From Paraphysomonas bandaiensis (taxonomy: Eukaryota > Chrysophyceae), in NCBI GenBank assembly GCA_965644295.1, contig CBFFRP010000097.1, positions 1 to 64,000 on the forward strand: a stretch of DNA of 64,000 bases, read 5' to 3'. Shown in pieces: positions 1 to 12,093 of this stretch. A program made the position numbers and the translations under genes. Position 1 is the first letter of the stretch. Each line of letters opens with the position of its first letter. The notes under the pieces are model-generated. The model searched no databases. It was not told the DNA's origin and saw only the letters and a list, made by a program, of their open reading frames with translations.

Positions 1-397
1 TTATAATCAATATAGTATTATATACCTGTCACCTTGAAATGCTTGAAAATCATGAACAGCTTAATATGGAAATGTTTTCTGTTGAATGTCTACATGACAA
101 CAATGAAAGAACAGATGAAACATATTAAATCACTGGACTATATAGAGCCAGGTAAATACAAACGCTGAACTGATAATTGCATATATCGCATGAAAGTGCG
201 CAATGCAGATTAAGATAATCAGTGCCTCTATAATAGTAGGGCAGCAGAGTTAAAACTCTGATTGTGAGGCTGTTCTACCTGTGGAACAAAGCCAGCACTA
301 TTCCATACTAGTGAAATAAAAGAGATATATATGCCTGCCTTTTATAATGATAAGGGGCTAAAATATGATATGCCTGCCATAAATAGGGGGCAATAAA
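1..397. other. AT-rich intergenic sequence
   Basis: I see no open frame with coding character, RNA gene or repeat in this stretch. Confidence 0.4.
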
Positions 398-1286
398 CTA
401 TACTCTTTCCTGGGGCTGTTGCGATGATGTTCCCGTCGTATTGAAGGAACGACCTTCAGTCTGAGGGGTCATATCGAAAGCCGGCTGTAACGCGATTTCT
501 GAGGTAGCTGGCTCGTTGGCTGCTCCAACAGATTTCTCGTCATGCACAATAACATCGGGTTCGGAACTAGGTTTAGAGGGGTCATTCCCGTCGGTATCAT
601 CCTCGTGGTTAAGTTCATCGTCGGATTTATCATAAATCCGCTCCCGTGCTTGGAAAGGTAAAAGAATGCTGAATGAATTGAACATCCGTAGTATCTAGAA
701 CCATATAACTATACATGTCCTGAGATATCACAATATTGGGAGGGGATACTGCTCTCAACCATAATATATACTGGACGGAAGAGATCAGCACTCAATAATT
801 CATCAGATAGATAAATATAAAGACATAAGTCCTGATTGAAGTGCTCTACTGTAAGCCGATATACATGATACGCCAAACAGAGCAACAACAAATGGTGTAT
901 AACCATTATATCTGATACATCACCAGAGAAAGAAGCAGACGAAGATAATAATCCATATATAATATATATATGCTGCTGATGAACAGAGCAACATCCTCTG
1001 GGAACACGTATTGGAGTACAAGCTGGTGTACAGTGAAACCCTTGTGGATAAGATAAAGCAATCACCATCGTCGAACTCTTGATAAATAACTACTCTCGTT
1101 GAATAAAGAGAAGAGAATCCATGCTCTCAAACACAACTGCTGTGCGAGGCTAACATATAGCTCATAACAAGCGATCTCTTACTGCAGGGTTGACTTCCTG
1201 AGAAGGCGAATAGTAGTCATCGAAAGAATATTCACAGCCATCAACATGAAGTCTAACCACTCCTGGTGTATCACCGGACAAAGCGT
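398..1286 (-). CDS. possible multi-exon membrane protein gene, incomplete
   Basis: Not recognised. Three exon-like blocks lie on the minus strand. Block 1286-1193 reads a hydrophilic segment ending before a GTAAG donor (..SFDDYYSPSQEVNPA). Block 1075-924 opens in phase after an AG and encodes a Cys/Ser-rich segment followed by a strongly hydrophobic stretch (YIYYIWIIIFVCFFLW), which looks like a membrane span. Block 648-398 encodes a soluble acidic Ser/Thr/Pro-rich tail (..DKSDDELNHEDDTDGNDP..) ending in a stop, as expected for a cytoplasmic C-terminus. The phase from the second to the third block does not close, so at least one exon between 923 and 649 is missing from this model. No family can be named, and the start was not found. 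Confidence 0.33.
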
Positions 1287-1930
1287 CTCAAGGTGTCAAA
1301 ATCAGCACACATGGTGGAGACAAGTCATCAAAATCAGACTGGCTGGAATGGACATGTGCATTAGTGTATACACTGTCATCTCCGCCAAAGTCATATAATA
1401 CACACTGCAGGAACACAAACAAGGAACAGACAGACTGTCGATTTGTTTTCAGTGCCCAAAATGCATATTCTCCGGAAATATTCTCTTTAAAAAAACGATT
1501 TTCGAGTTTGAACAAAGGTACATATTTTCCGGAAATTGATTCCTAAAAACCCCGGATTTTCGAGTTTTCGAGAAACAGCAGAGTTCAAAGGAAGCACATC
1601 GTGTATTTCGTCTGTGTACAGATGACAGGCTTGTTTCATATGTTGATGCCGTCATTCCACCAGTGATGTGGAGGCGAACAAACAAATAAATAAGGTTGGT
1701 TATCGTAACCATCTGCTACCAAGTTAAAGTATGAAGTACTTTAGAGGAGAAAAGGTATATTATATATTAAGGACAACTGATGTAAACATGTCAATGTGTG
1801 ATGACAATGAATGGATATGCATGCATGTGACATACTATCCATTCATTCATAATACGTAGTGCGTATGTGATAGGAAAACTACGGAAGCGAAGTTTACACT
1901 TCAACTTCTATATTACTTTTTATTATAACA
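1287..1930. other. intergenic, no gene seen
   Basis: Only short overlapping ORFs on both strands, without domain content. The sequence becomes very AT-rich towards 1900. Confidence 0.35.
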
Positions 1931-2096
1931 ATATAAATAATATATAAAGTTATTAATTTTATTTAAGAATATAAATAATATATAAAGTAATTATAACTTA
2001 TTAATAATAAGTTATAAGTTAAACTTACAAAGAGAAGGAATTACAACCGAAGGTTGTAATTGGAAACACTCGAAGAGAAGAGGCCCCTTGAGGGGC
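1931..2096. repeat. cluster of direct repeats and perfect hairpins
   Basis: A 20-base AT-rich unit occurs at 1931-1950 and again at 1969-1988. It is followed by a perfect 13-bp inverted repeat (1991-2003 and 2005-2017, one-base loop), a second perfect 8-bp hairpin (2041-2048 and 2052-2059) and a GC hairpin (2083-2087 and 2092-2096). Base composition then switches abruptly from AT-rich to C/G-rich around 2080-2140, just before a decayed coding region. This looks like the edge of an inserted element, but no target duplication was identified. Confidence 0.6.
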
Positions 2097-2242
2097 ATGT
2101 GGGGTAGAAAAGAGGCCCCCCTCGTCCCGCCCCCCGTTTTTTATACCAAATATTAAGTTACTACTTCCATGTTAGGCAAGAACAAGTTCTGTGAGTGAAT
2201 GGTGAATGGCACTGATGCAAATAAACAAATCCCACACTGACA

Positions 2243-3258
2243 TCAGACTTGGTTGGATGCCTCGTCGTCATCGGAAAGACTCCCGATATCTGCCACAGCA
2301 GTAGCAACACAATCTGGATGCCTGAGAGTTTCCTGCATAGGTTCCTCAATCTTCATGACAAGCCATGGCTTCGAGTCTCTCCGAACGCATCGACCCACCA
2401 TGACAGCTGAATTTGGGAGAACAGCACGGTATGCTTTCAACTGCCCAATGTAGCCGTTCTCCAATCAAAAGATGGGTTCAAAGCTCCCTTTCGGAGTAGC
2501 TGTTGCAACACTTCGTTGTTACCATGGATCCACGGTGCCTGCGATAATTGTGTTGATAATTCCTTGACGACCTTGCCCTCAGTCAGGTGGAATCTTTCCA
2601 TGACAGCCTTCTTGTCACAAAAACCAGTCTGGTAAGGAACGCCATAACCCTCTGAGGCACGATCGTAAGTAGAAGCCTCAACGCAAACATCAAAGAGCGC
2701 TTCCTTCCGCACTTCAGGATATACATCCCACGCAAAGCAGGAAGGCCTTCAACCGCGTAATCTTTGACTGCCTTGACAATGCCCCTCAAAGGTGCAAGGA
2801 ATGGCATTGTGGATGAACTACCATTAGTAGTGCTCCCAGTAGGGGAGAGGGCGCTCAGGACCTGGTTCACCTTACGCTTCATAGGAACGGATGCCGGTAA
2901 ACACCCTCCTGCTCTATCGCTAAACAAGATCCAACTAGATTGCGCTTGATATGACCATTACGGACCATACTGGACTTCATAGCGTTTTTATCTTGCCCTT
3001 TCTGGGGTGTTCGCTGCCCCATTGAGATGCTGGGGAAATGCTGCAACATGAGCTTATCGAGGTCGTTTGGACCCTATAGCTGCACAGCAGGTGCATTATA
3101 CGAGGCTTCAATGTTAATAATACTCTAATAGACTCATATGCGACCCTTCGAGAGTCTATCGGGGGCTCTCCAGCTGCCTGTACTCGCAAGACTGAGTGAT
3201 CTTCGAATTCTTGGGGGCTCCTTCGAATTCGCTCCCCCTGAAAGTAAAAGAACACCAA
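2243..3258 (-). pseudogene. decayed coding region of unknown origin
   Basis: Coding-like peptide runs across three frames on the minus strand. An upstream part (about 3060-2890, ..QHFPSISMGQRTPQKGQDKN..) continues in a second frame at 2890-2710 (..RGIVKAVKDYAVEGLPALRGMY). It continues in a third at 2712-2460 (..RKEALFDVCVEASTYDRASEGYG..) and shifts once more to end at 2243 (..ENGYIGQLKAYRAVLPNSAV..SDDDEASNQV). The frame changes lack convincing GT-AG pairs, so frameshift decay is more likely than introns. No family was recognised. The hairpin cluster at 1931-2096 lies just beyond its 3' end, so it may be cargo of a degraded mobile element. Confidence 0.42.
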
Positions 3259-3862
3259 TCAAAAATCTGTAAACGTCACCGTGTCCGCCACAGCAACTTT
3301 AGTGTACCTGAAGTTCAAGTGTAAAGTAGCGACCTGCCTGTGTCCGTATCTATGCATACAAGTAGAAGTGAAGGCTGGAAAAGAAGTGTGCTCTGTTTCA
3401 AAAAACTGCCATACTAACATACACTTTCAAAAAAATCCATCAAAAACCTGCCATACTAACATACATACTTCCTACGCCTGGAATATCAACAAAATAAAAC
3501 TGAAATATCAGATTTTTACCGTACGTGAAATTATCATGGCACACTGAATACCGGAGATTTCTATGTAGAATACAGTAGAATTCCGGAGATTTCTACGTAG
3601 AAATCGTATGCAAAAGATACAAGGTTGTATCTGTATGATATATGTGATCTGCGTAGAAACCATATTCACTTTAATATCGAACCTACATTGAATATCTTGT
3701 CTGTATTTAATACCATGGGTCCTCTCAGATGATACTTCTCCTGCTACATCTCGAGCTTCCTCCTCATCGACTTCAAGAACGTCTCTCATTCTCTTAATTC
3801 ATGCCAAAACAAAGGCAATGTATACTGGCAAAGTGAGGCATATGACGTAGTGCTTTTGTTCT

Positions 3863-4051
3863 CATTATCCTGAAAGGTTGGATGATGAAGATAAGCTGAT
3901 AATTTCTGCCAACAAAGACCGAGTGATGGAGTTCTTTGGGGTTCAGTGCAATACAGCTAACGACCGGAAGAAATTATATGGACCAAATGATATACCCAAT
4001 GACAGGAGGACCTCTACAGTGCATTACATGTTAAAGGCTATAGTGCATTAG
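3863..4051 (+). pseudogene. short coding remnant, unknown
   Basis: A 62-codon open frame with protein-like composition (..DKLIISANKDRVMEFFGVQCNTAND.., ..LYGPNDIPNDRRTSTVHYML..) has no start codon. Stop-rich but still protein-like sequence follows it to about 4260. It may belong to the same decayed element as 2243-3258, but on the opposite strand. No family was recognised. Confidence 0.3.
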
Positions 4052-5440
4052 TGTGAAGACTTTGTGGGACCTCTGACATTTTGGTAATCGACAAGAAGGG
4101 ATCCAACCATATCGGCTTTTATGTGGACTTCAAGCTTTGACAAAAGCTGATAGGGATGATTCTCATCTACGTGCAAGAAAGACAATAGAATTCTTTCTTA
4201 AACGAGCATGGGAGTGTACTGAAAGCGATTCCAATCTTGTATTAAGCTGAATCCTAATACGCCCCCTCAATGAAATAATCAGTGAACTGTAGATAATAGA
4301 GAGAATATGAACTATACACACTGAGAGTAAAAACCAGAGTAGCTGTCACTAGTCAATAAAAACTGCAGAGGTGCCATATTGTGAGGCCATCCTTCTAGTC
4401 CAGCATCATGTATTTGTAAGCTGAATCCTATAGTTTGGTAGAGTATATGAAAGTGCTTTGAAAGAATTGTATCGGGAGTTAGGAATGGAATGTAAGGATG
4501 TTGGTAATTTCAGTTATGGCAGTGTTCTAGGTTCTAGTAGTAGAGGTAAGCGAGTACTATTCAATATTATACTAAGTAGTAATAATATACGCAGTATGTA
4601 TGTCTACTACAGTATATATATTATTTGCACTTGAAATATATGTAAATTTTTGACTAAGAAAGTTGATTGTATATAAGCCAGCTACGAAAACCACTGTTAG
4701 ATATATATTAGGGTCTATTTTCAAGTTTCAAGATATTCGTAGTTTCCAGAAAATTAGGGAAATAAAGCAATACAGAGGTACTGTGACTAATTCAGAAGAC
4801 CTTGGCCACTGTGGTGTACCAGCGCGTGTGAATGGCAATCAGAAGAGGGCACGTAGTTCACTCAGTTAAGTAAACAATAACCAAATCCTCCTTCCTTAAT
4901 ATACGTGAAATAAGAATAGGTGAAGTGGCACGCTATCATCATAATATAACTAATATTTGTTATTTTACGGCGGGTATGTACGTGTGTGCCTGTCTCAAGG
5001 GGTGTATATGTGTATGTATGTGAGAGGGTATGTAGCTCTATTAACAGTCACCCTCACATACATACAAGAACCTGGATCGCTTCAGAGCAGAGGTTGAAAG
5101 AAACACGACGGTGAAGAAGATATTCTTCTGTTTCTGGTGTGGATATCATCTCCTTTCATGGCACTTTTGATAGTTTAAAGTAACATATGAAGAGATGCGT
5201 TATATGATACATACACACTTCACATAATACAACACCGTATTCCAAAAACACACATCTACAACCGACACAAACTGAAAAGTATACATGAGTGTGACAGAAT
5301 TTCACGTACTCCCGCATTGTATATATCTTATCTGTCATTATGCCAGCCTACATCACTCCTCATAAACGATGCAAATCCTTTTAGAACACTTACCCAGTGT
5401 TGGACACGTAGATATGGTGAACCGGGACACGCCGGTCCAA
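4052..5440. other. intergenic, no confident gene
   Basis: Small ORFs only (for example 4663-4869, 68 codons, basic, no domain). A G/T-rich stretch with repeated gtatgt words lies at about 4970-5040. The phrase aagctgaatccta occurs twice (near 4245 and 4419), suggesting a short local duplication. Confidence 0.35.
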
Positions 5441-6103
5441 TGGTGTTCTCATCATCTAATGGTCTGGGTATGGTCGGTCGCCCTCATATCATTTGCAACT
5501 TCCCCACACAATCAATACAAGAAACATTCCAATTCAAGAGTAAAAATGATACTTTGAATGTAGCTGTAGGGTGTGAATCCGATTATGATACTGATCAATA
5601 TGGTGATCCGACAACAGGTATACAGATGCACCTCTGGTGTGACGGGATAATCACTTTTAGAACTTGTCCAAGTGATAATGAGCATCATGTGCTCTTTCGT
5701 AACTTTACCTGTGAAATCAATTAAGGATAGTCGATTTCGATTCGATGTACAGCTGCAGACTGAGTGGGAGAATTGTATTTCAATGCATATTGTTGAACAG
5801 CTGGAAGGTGATGTGGATGGATATGATACTGGCCCCGTTGTTATATCAGTACCTGCATCTAAGAGGCCTAATGGTAGAGGTGTTGCCGTTATTTATAATC
5901 GCGAGAAGGGGTATTATTCAACTCTTGAGTGTTTGGTGTTAGATGGACTAGACATGACGTCATCAGTCCTTGACCTTCTAACATCGGGAACAAATACTTA
6001 TAATGGACTTCTCTCGCAACAGGAGGAAGAAAATGACACTTTTGATTTGCATATCGATATTAATCCGGGTATCGATATTAATATCGAAAATGTTACTAAA
6101 TGA
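5441..6103 (+). CDS. hypothetical protein, split ORF
   Basis: Not recognised. The frame starting at the ATG at 5441 (or further upstream without an obvious start) runs to a stop at 5724. A second frame carries clear protein-like sequence to 6103 (..DSRFRFDVQLQTEWENCISM.., ..GPVVISVPASKRPNGRGVAV..). The two parts join in phase if a 37-bp segment, roughly 5689-5725, is removed as a GTGCTC..TTAAG intron. That is shorter than most introns here, and a single frameshift is the alternative. The product would be mixed alpha/beta and acidic, ending in an Asp/Ile/Asn-rich tail with a repeated DINPGIDIN-type motif. No signal peptide is seen. Confidence 0.42.
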
Positions 6104-7630
6104 GTGGCTAAATGTTTTGATGTTTTGATATAACTAAAATATTTCATACAAATATTTTCTGTCTACAACAAATTTTCTGATGTGTCAAATTTAAAATAGC
6201 TTTTAGTAGTGAATATTCAAGCCAACACAATCGGTCAAGAATGTATGGAGAATATTACATTGTGTAATCGGTTCGAAACTAATTCTCTAGGTATGAGATC
6301 GATCCATGAAACTTGAAAGAAACAAAAAAAAATTAAAACCATGTCGTCATTTTAATTCTAATAATTTTGGAACGCATCTGGTTATATATTGTGCGGAATA
6401 TTATTCAACCTAATTGGTTGAAATTTAATTGGTTGAAATAGCTAGTCAACATTTTTTGGTAAAGTAATAAAAGATTCAATCAAGTCAATTGTGGTATAAA
6501 ACATTTTTTACACATTGTGACTATATATAAGATATCTGCTCATACCACATAACCTCTTAATGGCTTGCACAGTCATATAATTGTAATGCTTCAACCACTT
6601 GACGAGGTTTTTACACTTATTTTGGTGTGACTAAAAACTTACACCAATTAGACTAGGTCCAGTTTGGTGCGTGCTTTCTTGTGCTTCGGTTGCCTTTACC
6701 TACGCAGATGAATGGGAAACTCCTTATACGTCTTGCTCGTATCATGCAGTGAACTCCATTCATCAACAACTACATCAACAAACATACTCGGTAGCAAATT
6801 AATAATGATATTAGCGATCACTTCATAAATCTCCTACGAATATTTCATTATATCACTTAATAAGAACTACTGGGACAAACCAGAAAACTCTGTTCACTTT
6901 TCTAAGATAAGAGAAGATTATAATAAATATAATAAACTATATATCACGTTATCTCTACTACCACTCATTTCTAGTACGATCTTACATCGTCATGATATCA
7001 CTTCTCATAATACAGCTCATCACTACTGTATTCTCCAGTAACCGTCATAATTCCAATATCTTAGAATTACAGCTTTTAATTGCTTTGACAGCAAAACTCA
7101 ACACGTCATCATGTAGGCCGTGGTGATTGCATTGCCGTATCACAATGCTACTCTGCATCTCTTCATACACCTAATGTTTTTTCGTAAATATTTCTTATAT
7201 TCTAGACCAATAATAGATCCCATATTTTGCATGATGTGTAAGAATGATAGAAGGTCCTAGAGGACTGCAAGACTGGACACACTAGACTGCTGGAGGGGGT
7301 GGTCTCTAAATATTTTTCTTTTTTTAAGCTATATTATTTTAACTCTTGTAAATTGTATCTAAAAGGGTCGTGTACAAATAGAACGAAAAAGATACCCGGA
7401 TCATTTTTCTTATTGTAATGCTATTCCATTGACGTTAATGCATAGTATTTATATGTACCTTACATACTGACCACTATTACACTACAAAATTACTAGCTAG
7501 GTCAGAATAATAGATCAAGTAGTATTACTTACAAATCTACTAATCAGCAATGAAGGATTCAGGTGCAAATATTCCCAAATTCGGCACACAGCTGCACGAA
7601 TCGAAACTCTCATTGTACAACAGTAGACAT
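6104..7630. other. AT-rich intergenic sequence with a degenerate repeat
   Basis: No gene seen. At about 6603-6655 a stretch containing GAGGTTTTTACAC, TTACACCAATTAGACTAGGT and related words resembles, in reverse complement, the CCTAGTCA-bearing repeat at 33493-33598. The rest is low-complexity AT-rich sequence. Confidence 0.35.
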
Positions 7631-9184
7631 CTACAAAGGAATGTCGTCAACAACTTTAAAGTCACGCAGGTAACAAGGCAATTCTATTTTTGCCCCATTG
7701 AGATGGTCCAAGCCTTCACCAGAGTAAGAGAGTAGTGGCGATACCTCACAGTCCTTTCTGCCTGTCCCCTTCGATACATACACTTTCGCCCCAGCATTTG
7801 TCAGCCATCTTACCGACTGACGAGAGATAAGATCGCGGGCGGTGTCTGGCGAGTCAGAGGCAGACCCAGGGGCATTTTTAACCGGAGCAAATTCTTCTTC
7901 TCTGGATACTTCCATTACTGTCCACGTGTCGGCAAGAGGGAAAACATCGAATATAAACATTTCCAGTTTGACTCCATTATTCTCAGTTGGTTTTTCAGTG
8001 GAACCTGTTGTTGTGTTTAAGAAAGGAATTTTCTTGTGGGCTACATGGTATGTGTTCCCAATGCTAGGAAGAACCTTATCGCGTAGAAATGCAAGGCTAA
8101 AATAGTGATTGCATATGTTCGCGGCACTGAATATTAATTTCCCGTCCTCATCTGCTCCCGTCATGGAAGGAGGAAGCTCAGAATATTCAACCACACACAT
8201 GCGTCCAGCACGCTGAGCTGTTACACCCACCTTTTCCTCAGGCCCCGCACGATGCACGACCTTATTGGCTAGCTCTACCCCACGCTCAATGCAGACGCCA
8301 ATAAAAGCAGGGTCCGCAGACCGAGTAAGAACATTATCAATACCATACACATGTACATGACGAACACCCATAGAAGTCATCAGGTCAACGGATCCTGAAA
8401 CACGCAGTGCTTGATATATACCACCATTACCGTCAGGAGCCATAGCAAGTCCCTCGCGGCTCTCAACAATCAACTTTCCTTCGGGAGTGAGGCATGGAAC
8501 CAGTGCCTGCTCGAAGAAATGAACAAGCTCGGAGGGATATTCGAAGTAATTGTTATCGTTAAAGTACTTCCGAATGATAGAGTCGTTAGCACTGCTGGTC
8601 ATGATAAATACTGGCAACGATGCATTTCCGCCAGCCAAAAGACGTACTTTCTGAAGCCGCTCCATATGGAGCTGGAAAATACTTTTATCGGATAAAAGAC
8701 CGATACTGTACATGCCTTTCGGACCAGCGTATCCCAGTCTGGTACCCTGTCCCCCGCTCATTATGACTGCCGCCACGTGACCCTGCCGTATTGCTTCCAG
8801 TCCCAACTCCTGTACTGCACTCCTTGTGGATGAATCGGTGCTTTCCCATTCAAAAACATCATTTACGGGTTCAAGTGCTTCTTGAGAACTACTGGTTTCT
8901 CCGGCCTCCTTTGCAGCACGAAACCGCTCTAGGACAACAGCCATATCAAACGAAGTCAACTGAGAAGAAGCTCATCACAAATACTTATGAATATATACAC
9001 AAACCAATACGAACCTGTTTATAGATCGTATCTTCAACAGTCATATCCGGGAATATCTCGAATATATGTTCCTGTCCATTGCTTGCAAGGTTTTGCTTTA
9101 ACTCGGATAGAAGAGAATCCTTATAGCAATAGCAGTTAGCTCTCAACGGATGTGATATTACCACAGGTGTACCTGCGAAGCCAT
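7631..9184 (-). CDS. UAP1: UDP-N-acetylglucosamine pyrophosphorylase
   Basis: Catalyses UTP + GlcNAc-1-phosphate to UDP-GlcNAc + PPi, a cytosolic step feeding N-glycans, GPI anchors and chitin-like polymers. Exons are 9184-9173 (ATG GCT TCG CAG), 9119-9015 and 8959-7631, giving about 481 residues, usual for the family. The N-terminal helix (LSELKQNLASNGQEHIF) leads into the nucleotide-binding loop SGGQGTRLGYAGPKGM. The family segments PVFIMTSSAN and APDGNGGIY follow, with GIDNVLTRSADPAFIG and FIFDVFPLAD further on. The open frame at 8959 begins with TTG, which is an internal Leu codon after a 55-bp intron and not a start. The 12-bp first exon is inferred from phase and the GTACAC..ATAAG intron. 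It is transcribed divergently from the UBA-like gene. Confidence 0.94.
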
Positions 9185-9653
9185 GATCTATTGAAAGAGA
9201 TGTGGGACTTGACGTATGGAGACTTGATGTGATACTAGAGATTGTTTGTAGTTGTATATATATGCAACAGGCGCTAGAGGTATCTCATATACTGCCTGTG
9301 CTGTTGGTATATCTACATACGCACACGGCATCATGACTGTTGACCAGAGTACACCGTCCCTACTATACGTGCGTATAGCTGTGAGGAAATCCATATATCA
9401 AGATATACGTATACATGTATACCATGCGTATACGGTAGGCAGAAGACTACACACCAAACTGTCTGCTGCTGTATGCCGCCTACATATACAACAACAGGAA
9501 TGCCAAGAATATACAGACATGTATGTGTCGGAGTGAAGGTACAGCGGCAGTATATGGGTGTGTATGTACATTAGCGCACGGATCATATTGATTTATAATC
9601 TACAACACCAGCGATAGATCAGGGAATATCTCTACTCCTTCTAATCGTGAAAT
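9185..9653. promoter_or_regulatory. shared upstream region, UAP1 / UBA-like pair
   Basis: These 469 bp separate two divergent start codons and should hold both promoters. The sequence is rich in GTATAC and GTAC words, for example the palindrome GTATACATGTATAC near 9408-9422 and GTATACGG at about 9427. No TATA box or named element can be assigned. Confidence 0.45.
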
Positions 9654-10324
9654 ATGTCAGATGATCCTATGAGATATGTGTATTTTCGCATTGAAAATGA
9701 GTCGATCCCGGAGGAGTTTATGCTGCCTTCCTCTGTGAACGATCTCTTAGCGGTAACACTGTTCTGCTCTCTCATTTATAGTATAATAACACATGCTATC
9801 AGATGAAAGTAGAAGTACCGACGTTTGATGGCGCAAAAAAAGTGAGTTTGTTATTATATTTCTGTTTACTGTCCGTGTGACTGTATTTTCTAGTTGGTCG
9901 ATAAATACAAATCTCTATCCAGAGAAAATTCCTATGAAAGATCGCAAATACGCATCACTGACATGTAATATTTGACAATGCTATACAATATGTTTGAGTT
10001 GTGATAGTTTACCTTTTCAGCGGGTACGGGAAGTCTACGACCACTGCTACAACAGATGAGTCCAAGTACAGCACAGAGGAAATTGATCAACCACCCAAAG
10101 CGCAGGTAATTATTGGAAATTTTAATAGATATCTTTGCTTAACGCTACACCAGCTCGTGAGGCAGGGATCCGCGTCTGTGGTAGAGGAATTTAATCACCG
10201 AAAACAGCTTGTTGAGACTATGATGCGCCGTACAAATCAAGATCAGAATGTCTGTCATTTTTATTTGGAATCAGCCGATTGGGATATTGAAAATGCAATT
10301 CATATGTATGGTAGCTTTTCGTGA
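9654..10324 (+). CDS. small protein with C-terminal UBA-like domain
   Basis: Five exons fit: 9654-9752, 9803-9841, 9894-9964, 10021-10105 and 10154-10324. The introns are 50, 52, 56 and 48 bp. The last one is a multiple of three, so it could be retained. The product is about 155 residues. The N-terminal part (MSDDPMRYVYFRIENESIP..) is unrecognised. A Ser/Thr-rich linker follows, and the last 35 residues (TNQDQNVCHFYLESADWDIENAIHMY) match the three-helix UBA-like fold of p47 and related ubiquitin adaptors. A role in ubiquitin binding or a Cdc48-type pathway is inference. It shares an upstream region with UAP1. Confidence 0.68.
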
Positions 10325-12093
10325 AAGTAGTGATCCGCTATAATGCCGTGGTGAAGTGAAAATATGTAGCAGTATGATTTAGGCGACCTGTAAATATAAT
10401 ATCCGTTCAGATACCCAGTATTGTACTAAGTAGCTATGTTGCTATGTTGACATGAAACGTACGCGTTTAGATATAAAGCCACAACATTCAGGACAAGTGC
10501 TGAATAATACACATTGACGGAATGCTTCAGTTGTGAATTTCGTATTATTAGCAATAGGCATATAAGAGTCAGAACTAATGCAATGTTGATATAGTACCTG
10601 ACATCTGCTGACTTCAGGTTTGTATTCTTTAAAGTGAGCAGCACGGGTGGTTAACTTCAACAGGAAGTCCAATACCCCAGTTACCTTTCAGGTGGGCTCT
10701 GTCCCAGATGTCTCTGAGATGGGCCCACTTCCGGATGCCTGTTTATTCGTCAAGGCACAAAGACGTCTACACAAAAATTCGGTATGAGTGTACAGAACAA
10801 CGACTTCTGACTGTATTTGCGGCTCACGTTAGTTTCCGGAACGTATTTATTATTCCCCAGAACATCACGAAAAAATGCGAGGGTGGAATGCTTCACGTAT
10901 CACGTACGAATGTAGGATGCATGATACATGTAAGAATTAAGAATTTTGAAATTCCCGCACCTTACACTCCACCTCCTCGAAACCCTCCGGACAAACTATC
11001 TCCTCTTCTTTCGTCTCTGATACCTTGCCATCACCTTGTTTCCACTCACACTCTCTGCCTCAGTCTTTGCAGTAACTCGTAACTCAGACACCAAGAGCAG
11101 TCGACAATGTGTATAGATCTATCAGTACTCGACCTTGGTGACTGTAGTTCTGTTGCACAACCCCACACTCCTCAATCAGATTTTGCCTCTCTTGTACCAT
11201 CACACAACCTCTAGACTCCCTGCTGCTGGATTTACCGGATTACCTCGTACCCACTGGTGTCCAACTATCCCCTTTCTTCCATGTGTTCTCTGCTACTGGC
11301 TAAGACAACAAAAGAGCCAATTGCAATGCTTCTCTACAATAAAACATACCTTTTGCAAGACCTTCACTCATATACCTCAGAGCCACTTGGCACAATGCCT
11401 AAGGGAAGGCCATCAGTTTGACAAACGGAGGATTATATATTGCTGCTTGTCCTGGTGCCTGCTGTGAGGCACAGAAGGCAGTCCCCGTTGCAAAAATGTA
11501 TGTTTAGGTATATAAGCGTTCCAGTGTGGTAGTAGACATAGATCACTGCTTTCACTTGTCATGCTGTCTGTTGTACAACGTCCCCTACATACGACATACA
11601 CATCTATAAATATAGCGAGAGTGGTCGCACCTCGGTGCTTGCGTCGGCATACAAGCAGTTCTCGTAGCGCTAGCTAAATAGTAAGACATCAGAGTTTATA
11701 CTAGTTAGCAAGTGGTTGATGCTTATCTAGCTTGAATAGTTTGTCATCTAGCTACTAATCTGGTTTTGACTCTTGAACGCCTATTGCTAAATAAACAGAC
11801 ATTTACTACTAGCTTCGGCGGAGAAAATGCAGGGTTTCATAAATAGTAACTTATCTAAATATTGTTATAAAGGCAACAACTTGATGATAGTAATGCAAGT
11901 AATGCATTCAGCCGTCGAGCCGAACAAGAAGTACCGGAATATGAGCGCTAGAATATAGCACGATTTCTAAAGCTCAGAGATCTGTATTAAAGTAATGCGC
12001 GGATACCAGAGAGATACATTGCGGGATCAACAAACTAACTGAATGAATATCACATTCTGCGCACATAACCAATACACCAATCCCTATTTTTTA
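10325..12093. other. intergenic, no confident gene
   Basis: The ORFs at 10708-11082 and 11135-11467 have compositions set by pyrimidine-rich tracts and no domain signal. A GTGGGC/GCCCAC hairpin lies near 10693-10730. A dispersed repeat copy occupies 11526-11810. No RNA gene was recognised. Confidence 0.35.
11526..11810. repeat. dispersed repeat family A, copy 1
   Basis: It shares ordered blocks with 19047-19245: GTAGACATAGATCACTGCTTTC, CCCCTACATA, CATCTATAAATATAGCGAGA, ACATCAGAGTTTATACTAG, GATGCTTATCT, TACTAATCTGGTTTT and AGACATTTACTACT. Copy 1 carries extra sequence between blocks, as expected for diverged copies of a non-coding element. No terminal inverted repeat was identified. Confidence 0.7.

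Noticed and set aside
8951-8959. TTG start for the UAP1 open frame
   Set aside because: Two upstream in-phase exons restore the N-terminal family helix and an ATG at 9184.
10708-11467. Two plus-strand frames of about 110-125 codons
   Set aside because: Composition follows C/T-rich tracts; no domain, no homologous pattern and no supporting splice sites.
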